Made by a program: the position numbers and the translations under genes. The notes below the pieces were generated by a model. The model was not told the origin of the DNA. It did no database searches and saw only the letters and a list, made by a program, of their open reading frames with translations. A stretch of 64,000 nt of DNA from Stutzerimonas kunmingensis (GTDB lineage: Bacteria > Pseudomonadota > Gammaproteobacteria > Pseudomonadales > Pseudomonadaceae), in the NCBI RefSeq assembly GCF_900114065.1, contig NZ_FORS01000002.1:124001-188000 (forward strand), given 5' to 3'. Shown one piece after another: positions 54,455 to 64,000 of the stretch (position 1 is the first letter of the stretch; each line of letters starts with the position of its first letter).

Positions 54455-55480
54455 TTGTACATTTTCAGAATATTTTCCGTTGTAGCCCTCGTTACGTTGT
54501 CGTCCGTCGCGGTAGGGGAAGGGCGTAACTATCGTTACAGCGATGCGCATCTGCACTATGTGGATTTTTTCCAGGAAACCGATGGCATGCAAAATCTGCT
54601 TGCAGCGATGGACGCGGGCAGCATCGATCACGTGATGATCAGCGGCATTCCGGTGGCGAAGAAATGGCACGAGAACGAGCCCAAGCGGCCTCGCTACTAC
54701 GCAGGTGACGATGCGCCGGTGTACTGGTACAGCGCGACCGACGTGCTGGTCGCCGCAGCGCTGGAAGATCTGGATGAGGAGCAGCGCAAGCGCTTCCATC
54801 CGTTTCTTTCCGGTTTCAACCCTAACGACAAGAACGCCGACGCGCATATCCGCCGCATGCTGGAGCTGAACCCGGGCCTCTGGCAGGGTCTGGGGGAGGT
54901 ATTCACCCGGCACGATGACGTGACCGCGTTGACCGAGGGCGACACCCCGCGGGCCAACAACGAGGCGCTGGCCAGGGTCTATCACCTGGCGGCGGAGTTC
55001 GATCTGCCGGTGATGCTGCATTCCAACATCACCTCCAAGCGAGAGCGCAATCCGCTCTACCTGGTCGAGCTGGAGGAGCCGCTGCGCAATCATCCGCATA
55101 CGCGCTTTATCTGGGCTCATGCCGGAACCAGCATGGAGCTGCACCGACACCAGGAGAAGCTTGAATTCCTGCACGATACGGTCAGCCGCCTGCTCGATGA
55201 CTATCCGAATCTGTACATCGACCTTTCCTGGACGATGTTGCAACCTTATCTGCTGGACGAAGAGAAGCGTCCCGACCCGAAGTGGGTCGCGTTGGTGAAG
55301 CGGCATCCCAAGCGCTTCGTGATCGGCTCGGACGTGGTCGGCCATTTCGATAACCTGGCGACCGGCATGCACGCCTTCGCTCCCTTCCTCGATGCACTTC
55401 CAGCCTCCGTAGCGCAAGGCGTGGCGCGAGATAACTTTCTCGCGCTGCTGCCCCGCAAGCGTCAGGCTGAGCTACGTTGA
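54455..55480 (+). CDS. Exported amidohydrolase-family protein
   Basis: A 341-residue metal-dependent hydrolase of the amidohydrolase_2 type (TIM barrel). SDAHLHYVDF provides the first metal-binding His pair. LMHSN-like and HAG segments follow (VMLHSNIT near 188, FIWAHAGTS near 218), and IGSDVVG near 290 supplies the late Asp. The first 22 residues or so look like a signal peptide (IFRIFSVVALVTLSSVAVGEG), so it is probably periplasmic, which is unusual for this family. The start is TTG at 54455 with a strong AGGAGGA site 8 bp before it; no good ATG alternative exists. Substrate unknown. Confidence 0.83.
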   Translation: MYIFRIFSVVALVTLSSVAVGEGRNYRYSDAHLHYVDFFQETDGMQNLLAAMDAGSIDHVMISGIPVAKKWHENEPKRPRYYAGDDAPVYWYSATDVLVAAALEDLDEEQRKRFHPFLSGFNPNDKNADAHIRRMLELNPGLWQGLGEVFTRHDDVTALTEGDTPRANNEALARVYHLAAEFDLPVMLHSNITSKRERNPLYLVELEEPLRNHPHTRFIWAHAGTSMELHRHQEKLEFLHDTVSRLLDDYPNLYIDLSWTMLQPYLLDEEKRPDPKWVALVKRHPKRFVIGSDVVGHFDNLATGMHAFAPFLDALPASVAQGVARDNFLALLPRKRQAELR

Positions 55481-55546
55481 GCGTCATGAGACTGTAATCG
55501 GGGCGTCATAACCTGCCTGCTTCGCAAACAGGAAGGAGCAGGTTCC

Positions 55547-56014
55547 ATGTCGTTCAGTCGTTGGGCGCTCGTCGCCATGGTACTGGGTGTGAGTTCGCCC
55601 GCAGCGCTGGCGCAGGTCGAGGTCGTGGGTGCCGTGGAGTACGGCGTGTTCGAAACCGTCAAAGAGGATTTCGAGCCAGGCGAGCGCGTGCTGACTCGTC
55701 GTGACCAGCCCATTCGCCAGACGACTGAGGTGCCGGCGCGGCTCGGAAGCAAGTTCGGCCTGCGCTATCGCCTCGCTGGTAAGCACGAAGCCGATACGCC
55801 GCTGACCTTGCTATACCTGACGCCAGGTGTGGTGACACCCGATGGCAAGCGGCATGACAAGTTCGAGGTCGTGCAAGCGCTGGTGTCGGGCGCCGAAACG
55901 GACGTGATGGCATTCGAATTCACCGAGCCTCATGAGATTGTGGTCGGCAGATGGCATCTGATGGTGTTCCAAGGGGACCGCAAGTTGGCCGAGCAGATGT
56001 TCGACGTCCGGTGA
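55547..56014 (+). CDS. DUF3859 secreted protein
   Basis: A 155-residue protein with an N-terminal signal peptide (cleavage likely after SPAALA, about residue 22) and a DUF3859 domain for the rest (LGSKFGLRYRLAGK, LTLLYLTPGVVTPDGK, WHLMVFQGDRKLAEQMF). It appears to be a periplasmic beta-sandwich-like protein of unknown function. It stands 66 bp after the amidohydrolase gene on the same strand, possibly cotranscribed. Confidence 0.85.
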   Translation: MSFSRWALVAMVLGVSSPAALAQVEVVGAVEYGVFETVKEDFEPGERVLTRRDQPIRQTTEVPARLGSKFGLRYRLAGKHEADTPLTLLYLTPGVVTPDGKRHDKFEVVQALVSGAETDVMAFEFTEPHEIVVGRWHLMVFQGDRKLAEQMFDVR

Positions 56015-56068
56015 TGGCCATCCTGTCCGGTCCGGCTGGGCAATCGAACCGTTAGTCGGTGTGGGTAG

Positions 56069-57403
56069 GGCGAGAGGCAAAAAGTTGGCGCCAACGCTCA
56101 AGTGATTGAACGTGCTGCGTATGAACGCTTCAAGCAGAGCTTCGAACAGTACTTGCTGCTTCAGCAACGTGTCGTCGAGCATGTGCTCCGCGGTGAGCGC
56201 GCCCAGGCCGTGACGATAATCAACGGCGAAATCAACGGGCACGCGGATAACGTGACTGCGTCACTGAACCAGCTCCTGACCATCAACAGCGAGGAAGCCG
56301 GCGGGGCGGCGGGTCGCGCGTCTGCACATTACGACACGGCGTTCAGCTGGGTGGCAGCGACGCTGGTGTTCGCTGCCGCTATCACCGTTACCCTGGCCTG
56401 GGTGTTCACCCGCAGCGTCGTGGGCCCGCTGGGAGCTGCTGTTTCGGTAGCCGAGCGTATCGCTGGTGGTGATCTGACCGGCGATTTTGTGGTCGAGGGC
56501 AAGGACGAGCCGGCCCGCCTGCTGACATAACTGAAAGCCATGCATGCCAATCTGCGCTCGACCATTCAGGGCATCGCCGACTCGTCCAATCAGCTTGCCT
56601 CGGCAGCCGAGGAGCTCAACGCGGTCACCGAAGACTCCACCCGCGGCCTGCACCAGCAGAACCACGAGATCGAACAAGCGGCTGCCGCCGTGAATGAGAT
56701 GACCGCAGCCGTAGACGAAGTGGCGCGCAACGCGGTGGCTACCTCCGAGGCCTCCCAGGACTCCAACGACACCGCACAGCGCGGGCGCAAGCAGGTGCTG
56801 CAGACAGTCGAGTCGATCAATCTGCTGGCGAGCGACGTGACCAACACCGCCGGAGAAGTGGAGCATCTGGCTGGTCAGGTGCGGGACATCAGCAAGGTGC
56901 TGGAAGTGATCCGCTCGATTGCCGAACAGACCAATCTGCTCGCGCTGAACGCCGCGATCGAGGCGGCTCGGGCTGGCGACGCCGGCCGCGGCTTTGCGGT
57001 GGTGGCCGACGAGGTACGTGCCTTGGCGCATCGTACCCAGCAGTCCACCGGTGAGATCGAGCAGATGATTGGCAGCGTGCATCAGGGCACGGACAAGGCC
57101 GTGCACGCGATGCAATCGAGCAACGAGCGTGCCCGTACCACGTTGGAAATGGCTCGGGCGGCTGGCGAAGCTCTTGATGGCATCACCTCGGCGATCAGCC
57201 AGATCAGCGAGCGCAACCTGGTGATTGCCAGCGCCTCAGAAGAACAGGCGCAAGTCGCGCGGGAAGTGGATCGGAATCTGGTCAATATCCGTGACCTGTC
57301 GCTGCAGTCCTCGGCAGGTGCCAATCAGACGAGCGCGGCCAGTCAGGAACTGGCGCGCCTGGCCATCGACCTGAACGGTCTGGTGGCGCGCTTTCAGGTG
57401 TGA
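56069..57403 (+). pseudogene. Broken methyl-accepting chemotaxis protein
   Basis: The remains of a membrane chemoreceptor with two lesions. First, an in-frame TAA at 56528-56530 splits the reading frame: codons on both sides (RLLT before, LKAMHANLR after) continue in the same frame, so one base change from CAA (Gln) explains it. Second, the 5' end is missing. The frame opens after a stop near 56066 in the middle of a helical ligand-binding domain, without the first membrane helix. What remains is part of the 4-helix sensor region, the second membrane helix (AATLVFAAAITVTLAWVF), a HAMP domain, and a full signalling domain with [19 protein letters not shown]. The 3' piece from the ATG at 56540 could at most make a soluble signalling fragment. 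Confidence 0.88.
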
Positions 57404-57578
57404 CATGCGCTAGCCGCAATGGCGCCTTCCCGCCGTCTGTAGGCGCTTCAGCAGCCTCCTGTGCCCCCGTGACAGCACAACGCTGGGCATGGGCGGGAGA
57501 GCGGCGTACCATCCGGCGTTTTTCCATGGCAGGCACGGGCTGTTTCGGGCCGTACCTGCCGAGCTGCGAGATGCGCCC

Positions 57579-58817
57579 ATGTCCGATATGCCTCGATTCA
57601 TTCGCTTCATCAGCCGTACCAGCCTCGTTGCCCAGATCGTCGTGGGCCTGGTGGCTGGCGCCTTGCTTGCGCTACTGCTGCCTGGCGCAGCAAAATCCGT
57701 AGCTCTTCTCGGTGATCTGTTCGTGCAGGCGCTCAAAGCGGTAGCACCGATTCTGGTGTTCGTGTTGGTGACCTCTTCACTGGCCAACCACAAGCGCGGC
57801 CAGCCGACCCACATCCGCCCCATCATCTTGTTGTACGCGCTCGGCACGCTGAGTGCGGCGGCCGTTGCCGTGCTGGCGAGCTTCATATTTCCAACCACGC
57901 TCACGCTGGTCAGCGGTGCTGCGGATGTAACGCCGCCGTCGGGCGTTGGGGCCGTATTGCAGACGCTGCTGTTCAATATCACGGCTAACCCGGTGCAGGC
58001 GCTGCTCGACGGCAACTTCATCGGCATCCTGGCCTGGGCCATCGGACTTGGCTTCGCCTTCCGTCATGCACAAGAAAGCACCCGGCATCTGATCAGTGAC
58101 CTTTCCGATGGCGTCACCTTGATCGTCAAGGTGGTCATCCGCTTCGCCCCGCTGGGGGTATTCGGGCTGGTAGCCGGCACGTTGGCCGAATCGGGCTTCG
58201 ACGTGCTGCTGGGCTACATGCGGTTGTTGCTGGTGCTGGTCGGCGCGATGCTGTTCATGGCGTTGGTGATGAATCCGCTGATCGTGTTCTGGCAGATCCG
58301 TCGCAACCCGTATCCGCTGGTATTCGCCTGCCTGCGAGAAAGCGGTATCACGGCGTTCTTCACGCGCAGTTCTGCCGCGAACATTCCGGTGAACATGCAG
58401 CTCTGCCAGCGGCTCGGGCTGCACAAGGACACCTATTCGGTATCCATTCCGCTCGGAGCGACGATCAACATGGGCGGCGCGGCGATCACCATCACGGTGC
58501 TCACCCTGGCGGCGGTCAACACTCTGGGTATCGAGGTGGATATCGCCACGGCGGTGCTGCTCAGCCTTCTGGCTGCGGTATGTGCCTGCGGTGCGTCGGG
58601 TGTCGCCGGTGGTTCGCTGCTGCTAATTCCGCTGGCGTGCAGCCTGTTTGGCATCTCCAATGACCTGGCGATGCAGGTGGTGGCTGTCGGCTTCATCATC
58701 GGGGTCGTCCAGGACTCGGCGGAAACCGCGCTCAACTCCTCTACCGATGTGTTGTTCACCGCCGCTTCATGTATTGCCCATGGCGATATCGATGGGGGCG
58801 CCGAGCGCCGGGTGTGA
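57579..58817 (+). CDS. sstT: Serine/threonine:Na+ symporter SstT
   Basis: A 412-residue inner-membrane transporter of the DAACS family, importing serine and threonine with Na+. The family start [24 protein letters not shown], the re-entrant loop [14 protein letters not shown], the substrate/Na+ site [16 protein letters not shown] and a late [19 protein letters not shown] are present. The ATG at 57579 is chosen because it gives the conserved N-terminus; in-frame codons upstream are unlikely. It is convergent with fabB across a shared hairpin. Confidence 0.95.
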   Translation: MSDMPRFIRFISRTSLVAQIVVGLVAGALLALLLPGAAKSVALLGDLFVQALKAVAPILVFVLVTSSLANHKRGQPTHIRPIILLYALGTLSAAAVAVLASFIFPTTLTLVSGAADVTPPSGVGAVLQTLLFNITANPVQALLDGNFIGILAWAIGLGFAFRHAQESTRHLISDLSDGVTLIVKVVIRFAPLGVFGLVAGTLAESGFDVLLGYMRLLLVLVGAMLFMALVMNPLIVFWQIRRNPYPLVFACLRESGITAFFTRSSAANIPVNMQLCQRLGLHKDTYSVSIPLGATINMGGAAITITVLTLAAVNTLGIEVDIATAVLLSLLAAVCACGASGVAGGSLLLIPLACSLFGISNDLAMQVVAVGFIIGVVQDSAETALNSSTDVLFTAASCIAHGDIDGGAERRV

Positions 58818-58832
58818 CGGCGTGAGGTGGAA

Positions 58833-58860
58833 ACAAAAAACGGCGCCCTAGGGCGCCGTT
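58833..58860. terminator. Bidirectional terminator between sstT and fabB
   Basis: AACGGCGCCC, loop TA, GGGCGCCGTT: a 10-bp GC-rich stem. Leftward (for fabB) it is followed by six U, an excellent terminator. Rightward (for sstT) it is followed by CTTGTTTG. Confidence 0.88.
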
Positions 58861-58880
58861 CTTGTTTGTCGCTAGTCGAT

Positions 58881-60098
58881 TCAGCCTTTGTAACGGCGCA
58901 GCACCAGCGTAGCGTTGGTGCCACCGAAGCCGAAGCTGTTGCTCATCACGGTGTCGAGCTGCACGTTCTCGCGGGTTTCGTGAAGAATCGGCATGTCGGC
59001 GACTTCCGGATCCAGCTCGTCGATGTTGGCCGAGCCGGCAATGAAGCTGCCTTCCATCATCAACATCGAGTAGATCGCTTCGTGAACGCCAGCGGCGCCC
59101 AGAGAGTGACCGGACAGGCTCTTGGTCGAGCTGATGGTCGGGATCTTGTCGCCGAACATGTTTCGCACGGCCTTGATCTCGGCCACGTCGCCTACCGGCG
59201 TGGAGGTGCCGTGGGTGTTGAGGTAGTCGATGGTGGTATCGACGGTGGACATCGCCTGCTGCATGCAGCGCAGGGCGCCTTCGCCACTCGGGGCGACCAT
59301 GTCGTAGCCGTCGGAAGTGGCGCCGTAGCCGACGATTTCCGCGTAGATCTTGGCGCCGCGCTTGAGGGCGTGCTCCAGCTCTTCGACCACCACCATGCCG
59401 CCGCCGCCTGCAATTACGAAACCGTCACGCTTGGCATCGTAGGCGCGGGAGGCTTTCTCCGGCGTATCGTTGTACTGGCTGGACAGCGCACCCATGGCGT
59501 CGAACAGGCAGCTCTGGCTGTAATGCTCTTCCTCGCCGCCACCGGCGAAGACCACATCCTGCTTGCCCATCTGGATCTGTTCCATGGCATGGCCGATGCA
59601 ATGCGCGCTGGTGGCGCAGGCCGAAGCGATGGAGTAGTTGATGCCCTTGATGCGGAACGGCGTGGCCAGGCAGGCGGATACCGTGCTGCTCATGGTGCGC
59701 GGCACGCGATATGGGCCAATGCGCTTGACGCCCTTGTCACGCAGGATGTCGATGGCTTCCATCTGGTTGATGGTCGAAGCACCACCAGAGCCGGCCACCA
59801 GGCCGATGCGCGGGTTGGAGATGTCATCGAGGGTGAAGCCGGCGTCTTTCACGGCCTGCTCCATTGCCAGATAGGCGTAGGCGGCAGCGTCACCCATGAA
59901 GCGCAGGACCTTACGGTCAATCAGCTCTTCGAGGTTGAGGTTGACGGAACCGGAAACTTGGCTGCGCAACCCCATGTCCGCGTAGGACTGGTTGAAGCGG
60001 ATGCCGGGGCGGCCGGCGCGCAGGTTGCCGGAGACGGTCTCTTTGTCATTGCCCAGGCAAGAAACGATACCCAGGCCAGTGATCACGACGCGACGCAT
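58881..60098 (-). CDS. fabB: 3-oxoacyl-ACP synthase I
   Basis: Condensing enzyme KAS I of type II fatty-acid synthesis, 405 residues. It is needed with FabA for unsaturated fatty acids under anaerobic-type desaturation. The catalytic triad is Cys161 in [11 protein letters not shown], one His in [11 protein letters not shown] and the other in [11 protein letters not shown]; the C-terminal [12 protein letters not shown] is intact. The ATG at 60098 ([10 protein letters not shown]) with AAGGA before it is preferred to a TTG 15 bases upstream. It follows fabA by 11 bp, the standard fabAB operon. Confidence 0.97.
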   Translation of the reverse strand: MRRVVITGLGIVSCLGNDKETVSGNLRAGRPGIRFNQSYADMGLRSQVSGSVNLNLEELIDRKVLRFMGDAAAYAYLAMEQAVKDAGFTLDDISNPRIGLVAGSGGASTINQMEAIDILRDKGVKRIGPYRVPRTMSSTVSACLATPFRIKGINYSIASACATSAHCIGHAMEQIQMGKQDVVFAGGGEEEHYSQSCLFDAMGALSSQYNDTPEKASRAYDAKRDGFVIAGGGGMVVVEELEHALKRGAKIYAEIVGYGATSDGYDMVAPSGEGALRCMQQAMSTVDTTIDYLNTHGTSTPVGDVAEIKAVRNMFGDKIPTISSTKSLSGHSLGAAGVHEAIYSMLMMEGSFIAGSANIDELDPEVADMPILHETRENVQLDTVMSNSFGFGGTNATLVLRRYKG

Positions 60099-60109
60099 GC
60101 GGATGTCCT

Positions 60110-60625
60110 TCAAAAGCTGTCGGTAGAGGTGAACAGGCCGACGCGCAAGCCTTCGGCACTATAGATCTCGCGGCCATCAACGCTGACGGTGCCATCGGCA
60201 ATGCCGAGAATCAGCGAGCGGTTGATGGTGCGCTTGATGTGAATGTTGTAGGTGACTTTCTTGGCGGTCGGCAGAACCTGACCGAAGAACTTCACTTCGC
60301 CGGAGCCGAGGGCACGGCCACGGCCGGGGTTGCCCTGCCAGCCGAGGTAGAAGCCGACCAGTTGCCACATAGCATCCAGGCCCAGGCAGCCGGGCATGAC
60401 CGGATCGCCTTCGAAATGGCAAGCGAAGAACCAGAGATCAGGGTTGATGTCCAGTTCGGCGACCAGTTCGCCCTTGCCATACTTGCCGCCCACTTCACTG
60501 ATGTGAACGATACGATCGACCATCAGCATGTTCGGCGCGGGCAGTTGCGCATTACCGGGACCGAAGAGTTCGCCGCGGCTGCAACGAAGCAGGTCTTCCC
60601 GAGTAAAGGCGTGTTGTTTGGTCAT
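60110..60625 (-). CDS. fabA: 3-hydroxydecanoyl-ACP dehydratase/isomerase
   Basis: Bifunctional dehydratase and trans-2 to cis-3 isomerase, 171 residues, which introduces the double bond of unsaturated fatty acids. The active site is His70 and Asp84 in [20 protein letters not shown]. Length and start ([13 protein letters not shown]) are exactly as in the family. It is first in fabAB. Its control region is the 430-bp gap to gpsA. Confidence 0.97.
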   Translation of the reverse strand: MTKQHAFTREDLLRCSRGELFGPGNAQLPAPNMLMVDRIVHISEVGGKYGKGELVAELDINPDLWFFACHFEGDPVMPGCLGLDAMWQLVGFYLGWQGNPGRGRALGSGEVKFFGQVLPTAKKVTYNIHIKRTINRSLILGIADGTVSVDGREIYSAEGLRVGLFTSTDSF

Positions 60626-61055
60626 GCGTATTCCTCAATGGGCCCCTTGCGAAGGGCTTTGCTGCTTACATACCGGGCCAGAATTCAAGGCCTGATCATC
60701 AAGACTAGTCATAGACTGCCGCGTTGTGGCTAAAGTCACAGCCCGCCAACAGCGACGCCATTCAACCCGTACCTGCGGCTGAACGCGCAAAGACAGAATT
60801 GGGCGGCTACTTTAACACTCCTTAACGGCGAACGAGGACCTTGCGACAGCGTGTCCTCTATAGACAATCGTTGCAGTGACGGTTGCATGGCGTGAACGAA
60901 TACCGATCCAAAGGCCCCCGGGAGGCTCTGGACTAGCCTTCGTGACGACTGTAACCAAATGATTTCACTGGGCCCCGTAGTTGCGCTGGCCGCTGTGAAG
61001 ATGAAACGTATAATGCCCGGCACTGCCATTTCGGATGGCCAACAACGGATTCCAC
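60626..61055. promoter_or_regulatory. Divergent fabA / gpsA control region
   Basis: A 430-bp gap between divergent genes that holds no supported coding region. A good -10 hexamer TATAAT stands at 61009-61014 for gpsA, but the nearest -35-like TTGCGC is 22 bp away, longer than usual. I did not find a clear fabA promoter or an operator palindrome by eye. Confidence 0.45.
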
Positions 61056-62078
61056 ATGACACGACAGCAACCCATCGCGGTACTCGGCGGCGGCAGTTTC
61101 GGTACCGCGATTGCCAATCTGCTGGCCGAGAATGGTCACCACGTCCTGCTCTGGATGCGCGATGCGGAGCAGGCCGAAAGTATCCGGACGCTGCGACAGA
61201 ACCCGCGCTATCTGAAAGGCGTCGAGATCCTTGCGCAGGTCGAGCCGACCACCAATCTCTCGTCGACCCTCGATGCCTGCGAGCTGATCTTCGTTGCGCT
61301 GCCGTCCAGCGCGCTGCGCCAGGCACTGCAGCCGTTCGCGGCGCAGCTCGGCGGCAAGATGCTGGTCAGTACCACCAAGGGCATCGAGGCTGACGGCTTC
61401 ATGCTGATGAGCCAGATTCTCGAGCAGATCGCGCCGCAGGCGCGCATCGGCGTGTTGTCTGGCCCGAACCTGGCGCGTGAGGTGGCCGAGCACGCGCTGA
61501 CCGCAACGGTCGTGGCAAGTCAGGACGAGGCGCTCTGCCGCAGCGTCCAGCAGGTGCTGCACGGCCGCACCTTCCGCGTCTACGCAAGCTCGGATCGCTT
61601 CGGCGTCGAGTTGGGTGGGGCGTTGAAGAATGTTTACGCGATCATGGCGGGTATGGCCGCAGCTCTGGGCATGGGTGAGAACACCCGTAGCATGCTTATC
61701 ACCCGCGCTCTTGCGGAAATGACTCGTTTCGCCGTGAAGCTGGGCGCCAATCCCATGACCTTTCTCGGCCTGGCCGGCGTCGGCGACCTGATCGTCACCT
61801 GCACATCGCAGAAAAGCCGCAATTTCCAAGTGGGCTTTGCGCTCGGTGAAGGCCTCAGCCTTGATGAGGCGGTTTCCCGGCTGGGCGAGGTCGCGGAAGG
61901 CGTCAACACTATCAAGGTGCTCAAGTGCAAGGCCGAGGAGCTGCAGGTGTACATGCCACTGGTCGCGGGTCTGCATGCCATCCTGTTCGAGGGGCGTACG
62001 CTCGATCAGATCATCGGTGTGCTGATGCGTGGCGAGCCCAAGACCGATGTGGACTTCATTTCAACCGACGGTTTCTGA
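61056..62078 (+). CDS. gpsA: Glycerol-3-phosphate dehydrogenase [NAD(P)+]
   Basis: Reduces dihydroxyacetone phosphate to sn-glycerol-3-phosphate for phospholipid synthesis. It has 340 residues. The N-terminal Rossmann motif is [20 protein letters not shown], the catalytic Lys lies in [15 protein letters not shown], and [14 protein letters not shown] is a family signature. The ATG at 61056 ([12 protein letters not shown]) fits the family better than one at 61035. The operon continues with the DUF4389 gene after 21 bp and sixA. With fabAB opposite, the locus groups membrane-lipid genes. Confidence 0.97.
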   Translation: MTRQQPIAVLGGGSFGTAIANLLAENGHHVLLWMRDAEQAESIRTLRQNPRYLKGVEILAQVEPTTNLSSTLDACELIFVALPSSALRQALQPFAAQLGGKMLVSTTKGIEADGFMLMSQILEQIAPQARIGVLSGPNLAREVAEHALTATVVASQDEALCRSVQQVLHGRTFRVYASSDRFGVELGGALKNVYAIMAGMAAALGMGENTRSMLITRALAEMTRFAVKLGANPMTFLGLAGVGDLIVTCTSQKSRNFQVGFALGEGLSLDEAVSRLGEVAEGVNTIKVLKCKAEELQVYMPLVAGLHAILFEGRTLDQIIGVLMRGEPKTDVDFISTDGF

Positions 62079-62099
62079 GCCGAGCGTAGGGGACATTCC

Positions 62100-62456
62100 A
62101 TGAGTCAATCGAACCAGGCAACGGACCGGGAATCGCTTATCCTGCGAGCCGTCTGGATGCTGATCTTCTTCTTCGTCTGGCAATTGGCCGAACTGGCCCT
62201 GCTGGTGGTCGTGGTGCTGCAGCTGGTAATGCGCCTGGTCAAGGGGGGGCCGGACACCAGCCTGCAGGGCTTTGGCGACAGCCTCAGCCAGTACATCGCG
62301 CAGATTGGCCGTTTCGCCACCTTCAATACCGAACGCAAGCCTTGGCCGCTTTCGGACTGGCCGACCCCACGTCCGGCGGATGTCGAGCTGACCACCCCGA
62401 CTCCGCCCGTTGCGCCGAACGAGCCGAAGGACTCCCAGCAGGGTCCGACGGCATGA
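62100..62456 (+). CDS. DUF4389 membrane protein
   Basis: A 118-residue protein of the DUF4389 family. One long or two short hydrophobic segments (about 16-50) are followed by a cytoplasmic stretch with FGDSLSQYIAQIGRFATFNTE, the conserved part, and a Pro/Thr-rich tail. Function unknown. It is squeezed between gpsA and sixA, overlapping sixA by ATGA. Confidence 0.88.
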   Translation: MSQSNQATDRESLILRAVWMLIFFFVWQLAELALLVVVVLQLVMRLVKGGPDTSLQGFGDSLSQYIAQIGRFATFNTERKPWPLSDWPTPRPADVELTTPTPPVAPNEPKDSQQGPTA

Positions 62457-62911
62457 AGCTGTGGCTGCTACGACACGGCGAAGCCGAGCCCCGTGCGCGC
62501 ACCGATGCGGAGCGCAACCTGACCGAGGGAGGGCGCCGCGACGTGCGCCGCAGCGCCACCTTTCTTCGCGGCAAGCCGCTGAAGACGATTCTGGTCAGTC
62601 CGTTCCAGCGCGCGCAGCAGACTGCGGATGAGGTGCGCAAGGCTCTCGGCTTCGTCGGCCAGTGTGAGACGGTTGACTGGGCGACACCGGAATCCGATCT
62701 TGCCGAGGCATTGCGGCAGCTAGATCTGCGCGGCGAAAGCGATCTGCTACTGGTTACCCACCAGCCCTTCGTCGGCAATCTTGCCGGCTGGCTGGTGAAC
62801 GGCAACTATGCGGAGCCTGTGCCGATGGCGACAGCGTCCCTGGCGGAGCTGGAGGGTGAGGCAATTGCCGGAGGGCTGATGCGGCTGGTGTCCTTGCGTC
62901 ACGTTGGTTAG
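62453..62911 (+). CDS. sixA: Phosphohistidine phosphatase SixA
   Basis: A 152-residue histidine-phosphatase-fold protein. The catalytic His8 lies in LWLLRHGEAEP; TILVSPFQRAQQTAD and LLVTHQPFVGNLAG supply the other active-site Arg and His. SixA removes phosphate from histidine of phosphotransfer proteins such as ArcB or, as later shown in E. coli, NPr of the nitrogen PTS. It is translationally coupled to the DUF4389 gene. Confidence 0.93.
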   Translation: MKLWLLRHGEAEPRARTDAERNLTEGGRRDVRRSATFLRGKPLKTILVSPFQRAQQTADEVRKALGFVGQCETVDWATPESDLAEALRQLDLRGESDLLLVTHQPFVGNLAGWLVNGNYAEPVPMATASLAELEGEAIAGGLMRLVSLRHVG

Positions 62912-62990
62912 GGTTGACCGGTCCGCCAGGCTGTTTTGCTCACGGCGGCACATCAATCAAGAACAACAATAGACGTCAGGAGTATGCGCC

Positions 62991-63434
62991 TTGAGTATCT
63001 GGCACCGTCAGCCCAACCTGGAAGAGCTTCACAGTACCCGCAAGAACACCATCACCGAATTGCTGGACATCCGCTTCGAGACCTTCGATGACTCGTCCAT
63101 CACCGCCAGCATGCCGGTCGATGCACGCACCCATCAGCCTTACGGCCTGCTACATGGCGGTGCCTCTGTAGTGCTGGCTGAAACCCTCGGTTCGATGGCC
63201 AGTTATCACTGCATCGACAGCAGCAAGTTCTATTGCGTTGGCCTCGAAGTGAACGCCAACCATCTGCGCGGTTTGCGCAGCGGACGCGTGACCGGCGTAT
63301 GCCGGCCGGTGCACCTGGGACGTTCGACCCATGTCTGGGATATCCGTCTCAGCGGCGAGGACGGCAAGCCAAGCTGCATTTCGCGTTTGACTGTCGCGAT
63401 CGTGCCGCTGGAAAAAGGTGCTTCGGCGGGCTGA
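62991..63434 (+). CDS. YdiI/MenI-type hotdog thioesterase
   Basis: A 147-residue acyl-CoA thioesterase of the hotdog fold, group with YdiI/EntH. The motif QPYGLLHGGASVVLAETLGS carries the HGG turn and catalytic Glu; VGLEVNANHLRGLRSG is the matching strand. It begins with TTG at 62991 after AGGAG, 8 bp upstream. An ATG at 62985 is in another frame. Substrate unknown; Pseudomonas does not need it for menaquinone, so a proofreading or general role is likelier. Confidence 0.9.
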   Translation: MSIWHRQPNLEELHSTRKNTITELLDIRFETFDDSSITASMPVDARTHQPYGLLHGGASVVLAETLGSMASYHCIDSSKFYCVGLEVNANHLRGLRSGRVTGVCRPVHLGRSTHVWDIRLSGEDGKPSCISRLTVAIVPLEKGASAG

Positions 63435-63552
63435 CAGCAAACTTGGGACATTGCGGCCTGCTGATTGGCCTGAATGCCCTTCATTCGGCAGGGCTATGGC
63501 GATTGCCGCCTGCCGAGGCCTGCCAGACAATGAGGCTTCAGTCTGTCCGGCA

Positions 63553-64000
63553 ATGCCTTTCATGTCGCAACGCATCTTCTTCGCCCACGCCAATGGCTTT
63601 CCCTCGGCCACCTATCGCAAGCTGTTCGACGCCTTGGCGCCGGAATACCGGGTCACGCACATGGACCGCCATGGGCACGACCCGCGCTTTCCGGTCGACG
63701 ATAACTGGAACAACCTGCTCGACGAGTTGTTCGAGCAGCTAGATCGATTGCACGAGCCGGTGTGGGGGGTAGGGCATTCGTTCGGTGGCATGCTGCACTA
63801 CCGCGCCGCGCTGCTGCGCCCGGAGCTGTACCACGGGGTCGTCATGCTGGATTCGCCGATACCGACCTGGTTCGACCAGACGGTGATCTGGGCGGCCAAG
63901 CGCCTCGGTTTCATCGACCGGCTGACGCCGGCTGGCCGCACGCTAGGACGGCGCGAACAGTTCGCCAGTGTCGAAGAGGCACGCGCCTATTTCGCCGGTA
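63553..64000 (+). CDS. Alpha/beta hydrolase (partial)
   Basis: The first 149 residues of an alpha/beta-hydrolase fold protein cut by the right edge. RIFFAHANGFPSATYRKLF near the start and the nucleophile elbow GVGHSFGGML (Ser about 79) are clear, followed by the lid-like DSPIPTWFDQTVIWAAKRLG. The Asp and His of the triad would lie beyond the window. The start is either the ATG at 63553 or the in-frame one at 63562 (MSQRIFF); neither has a good ribosome site. It is 118 bp after the thioesterase gene on the same strand. Confidence 0.88.
   Translation, partial: MPFMSQRIFFAHANGFPSATYRKLFDALAPEYRVTHMDRHGHDPRFPVDDNWNNLLDELFEQLDRLHEPVWGVGHSFGGMLHYRAALLRPELYHGVVMLDSPIPTWFDQTVIWAAKRLGFIDRLTPAGRTLGRREQFASVEEARAYFAG

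Overview
The window reads as ordinary core chromosome of a gamma-proteobacterium, most likely a Pseudomonas of the stutzeri group (Stutzerimonas). The evidence is the high GC content, the protein sequences of the TCA, flagellar and cbb3 oxidase genes, two tandem cco operons with no ccoQ between ccoO and ccoP of the complete one, and REP-type palindromes containing GTGGGCTGAAGCCCAC. The species call is an inference. I find no rRNA or tRNA gene, CRISPR array, insertion sequence, prophage or integrase.

Layout. 1-4833 (minus): the start of one cbb3 oxidase operon (ccoN, cut by the edge) and a complete upstream one (ccoN-ccoO-ccoP) with an Anr/FNR-type box 89 bp before ccoN. 4897-7202: an alpha/beta hydrolase convergent with an Aer-type aerotaxis receptor. 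7544-11750: acnA (minus), then rlmM and tusA. 11780-16519 (minus): a compact caa3-type oxidase operon (ctaC with a haem c domain, a fused subunit I-III gene, a small membrane protein, a CtaG-family assembly factor), followed by small membrane proteins and a voltage-gated K+ channel with a zinc ribbon. 18715-27078: moaA, smc, zipA, ligA. 27489-31964: a flagellar filament block (fliC, flaG, fliD, fliS, fliT) with two sigma-28-type promoters, flanked and interrupted by repeats. 32173-33310: ppnP, a DUF486 protein and a YkgJ-type cysteine cluster protein. 33771-46819: gltA divergent from sdhCDAB-sucAB-lpdG-sucCD. 47271-53728: brnQ, a DUF599 protein, two overlapping hotdog thioesterases, an unknown membrane-anchored protein, htpG. 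53790-58817: an OsmC protein, an exported amidohydrolase, a DUF3859 protein, a broken chemoreceptor, sstT. 58881-64000: fabB-fabA (minus), gpsA, a DUF4389 protein, sixA, a thioesterase and a partial alpha/beta hydrolase.

The genes together describe aerobic metabolism: a complete run from citrate synthase through 2-oxoglutarate dehydrogenase, succinyl-CoA synthetase and succinate dehydrogenase feeds electrons to two kinds of terminal oxidase, high-affinity cbb3 and caa3. Aer and the flagellar genes fit movement toward oxygen.

I see no clear undescribed system. The observations most worth a second look are the chemoreceptor pseudogene (in-frame TAA plus missing N-terminus), the flagellar block with an AT-richer flagellin and no fleQ beside it, the near-identical tandem ccoN genes, the ccoQ-less operon with a tiny ORF coupled to ccoP, two candidate Anr boxes, and an unexplained 200 bp stretch ending in a strong terminator before fliS.
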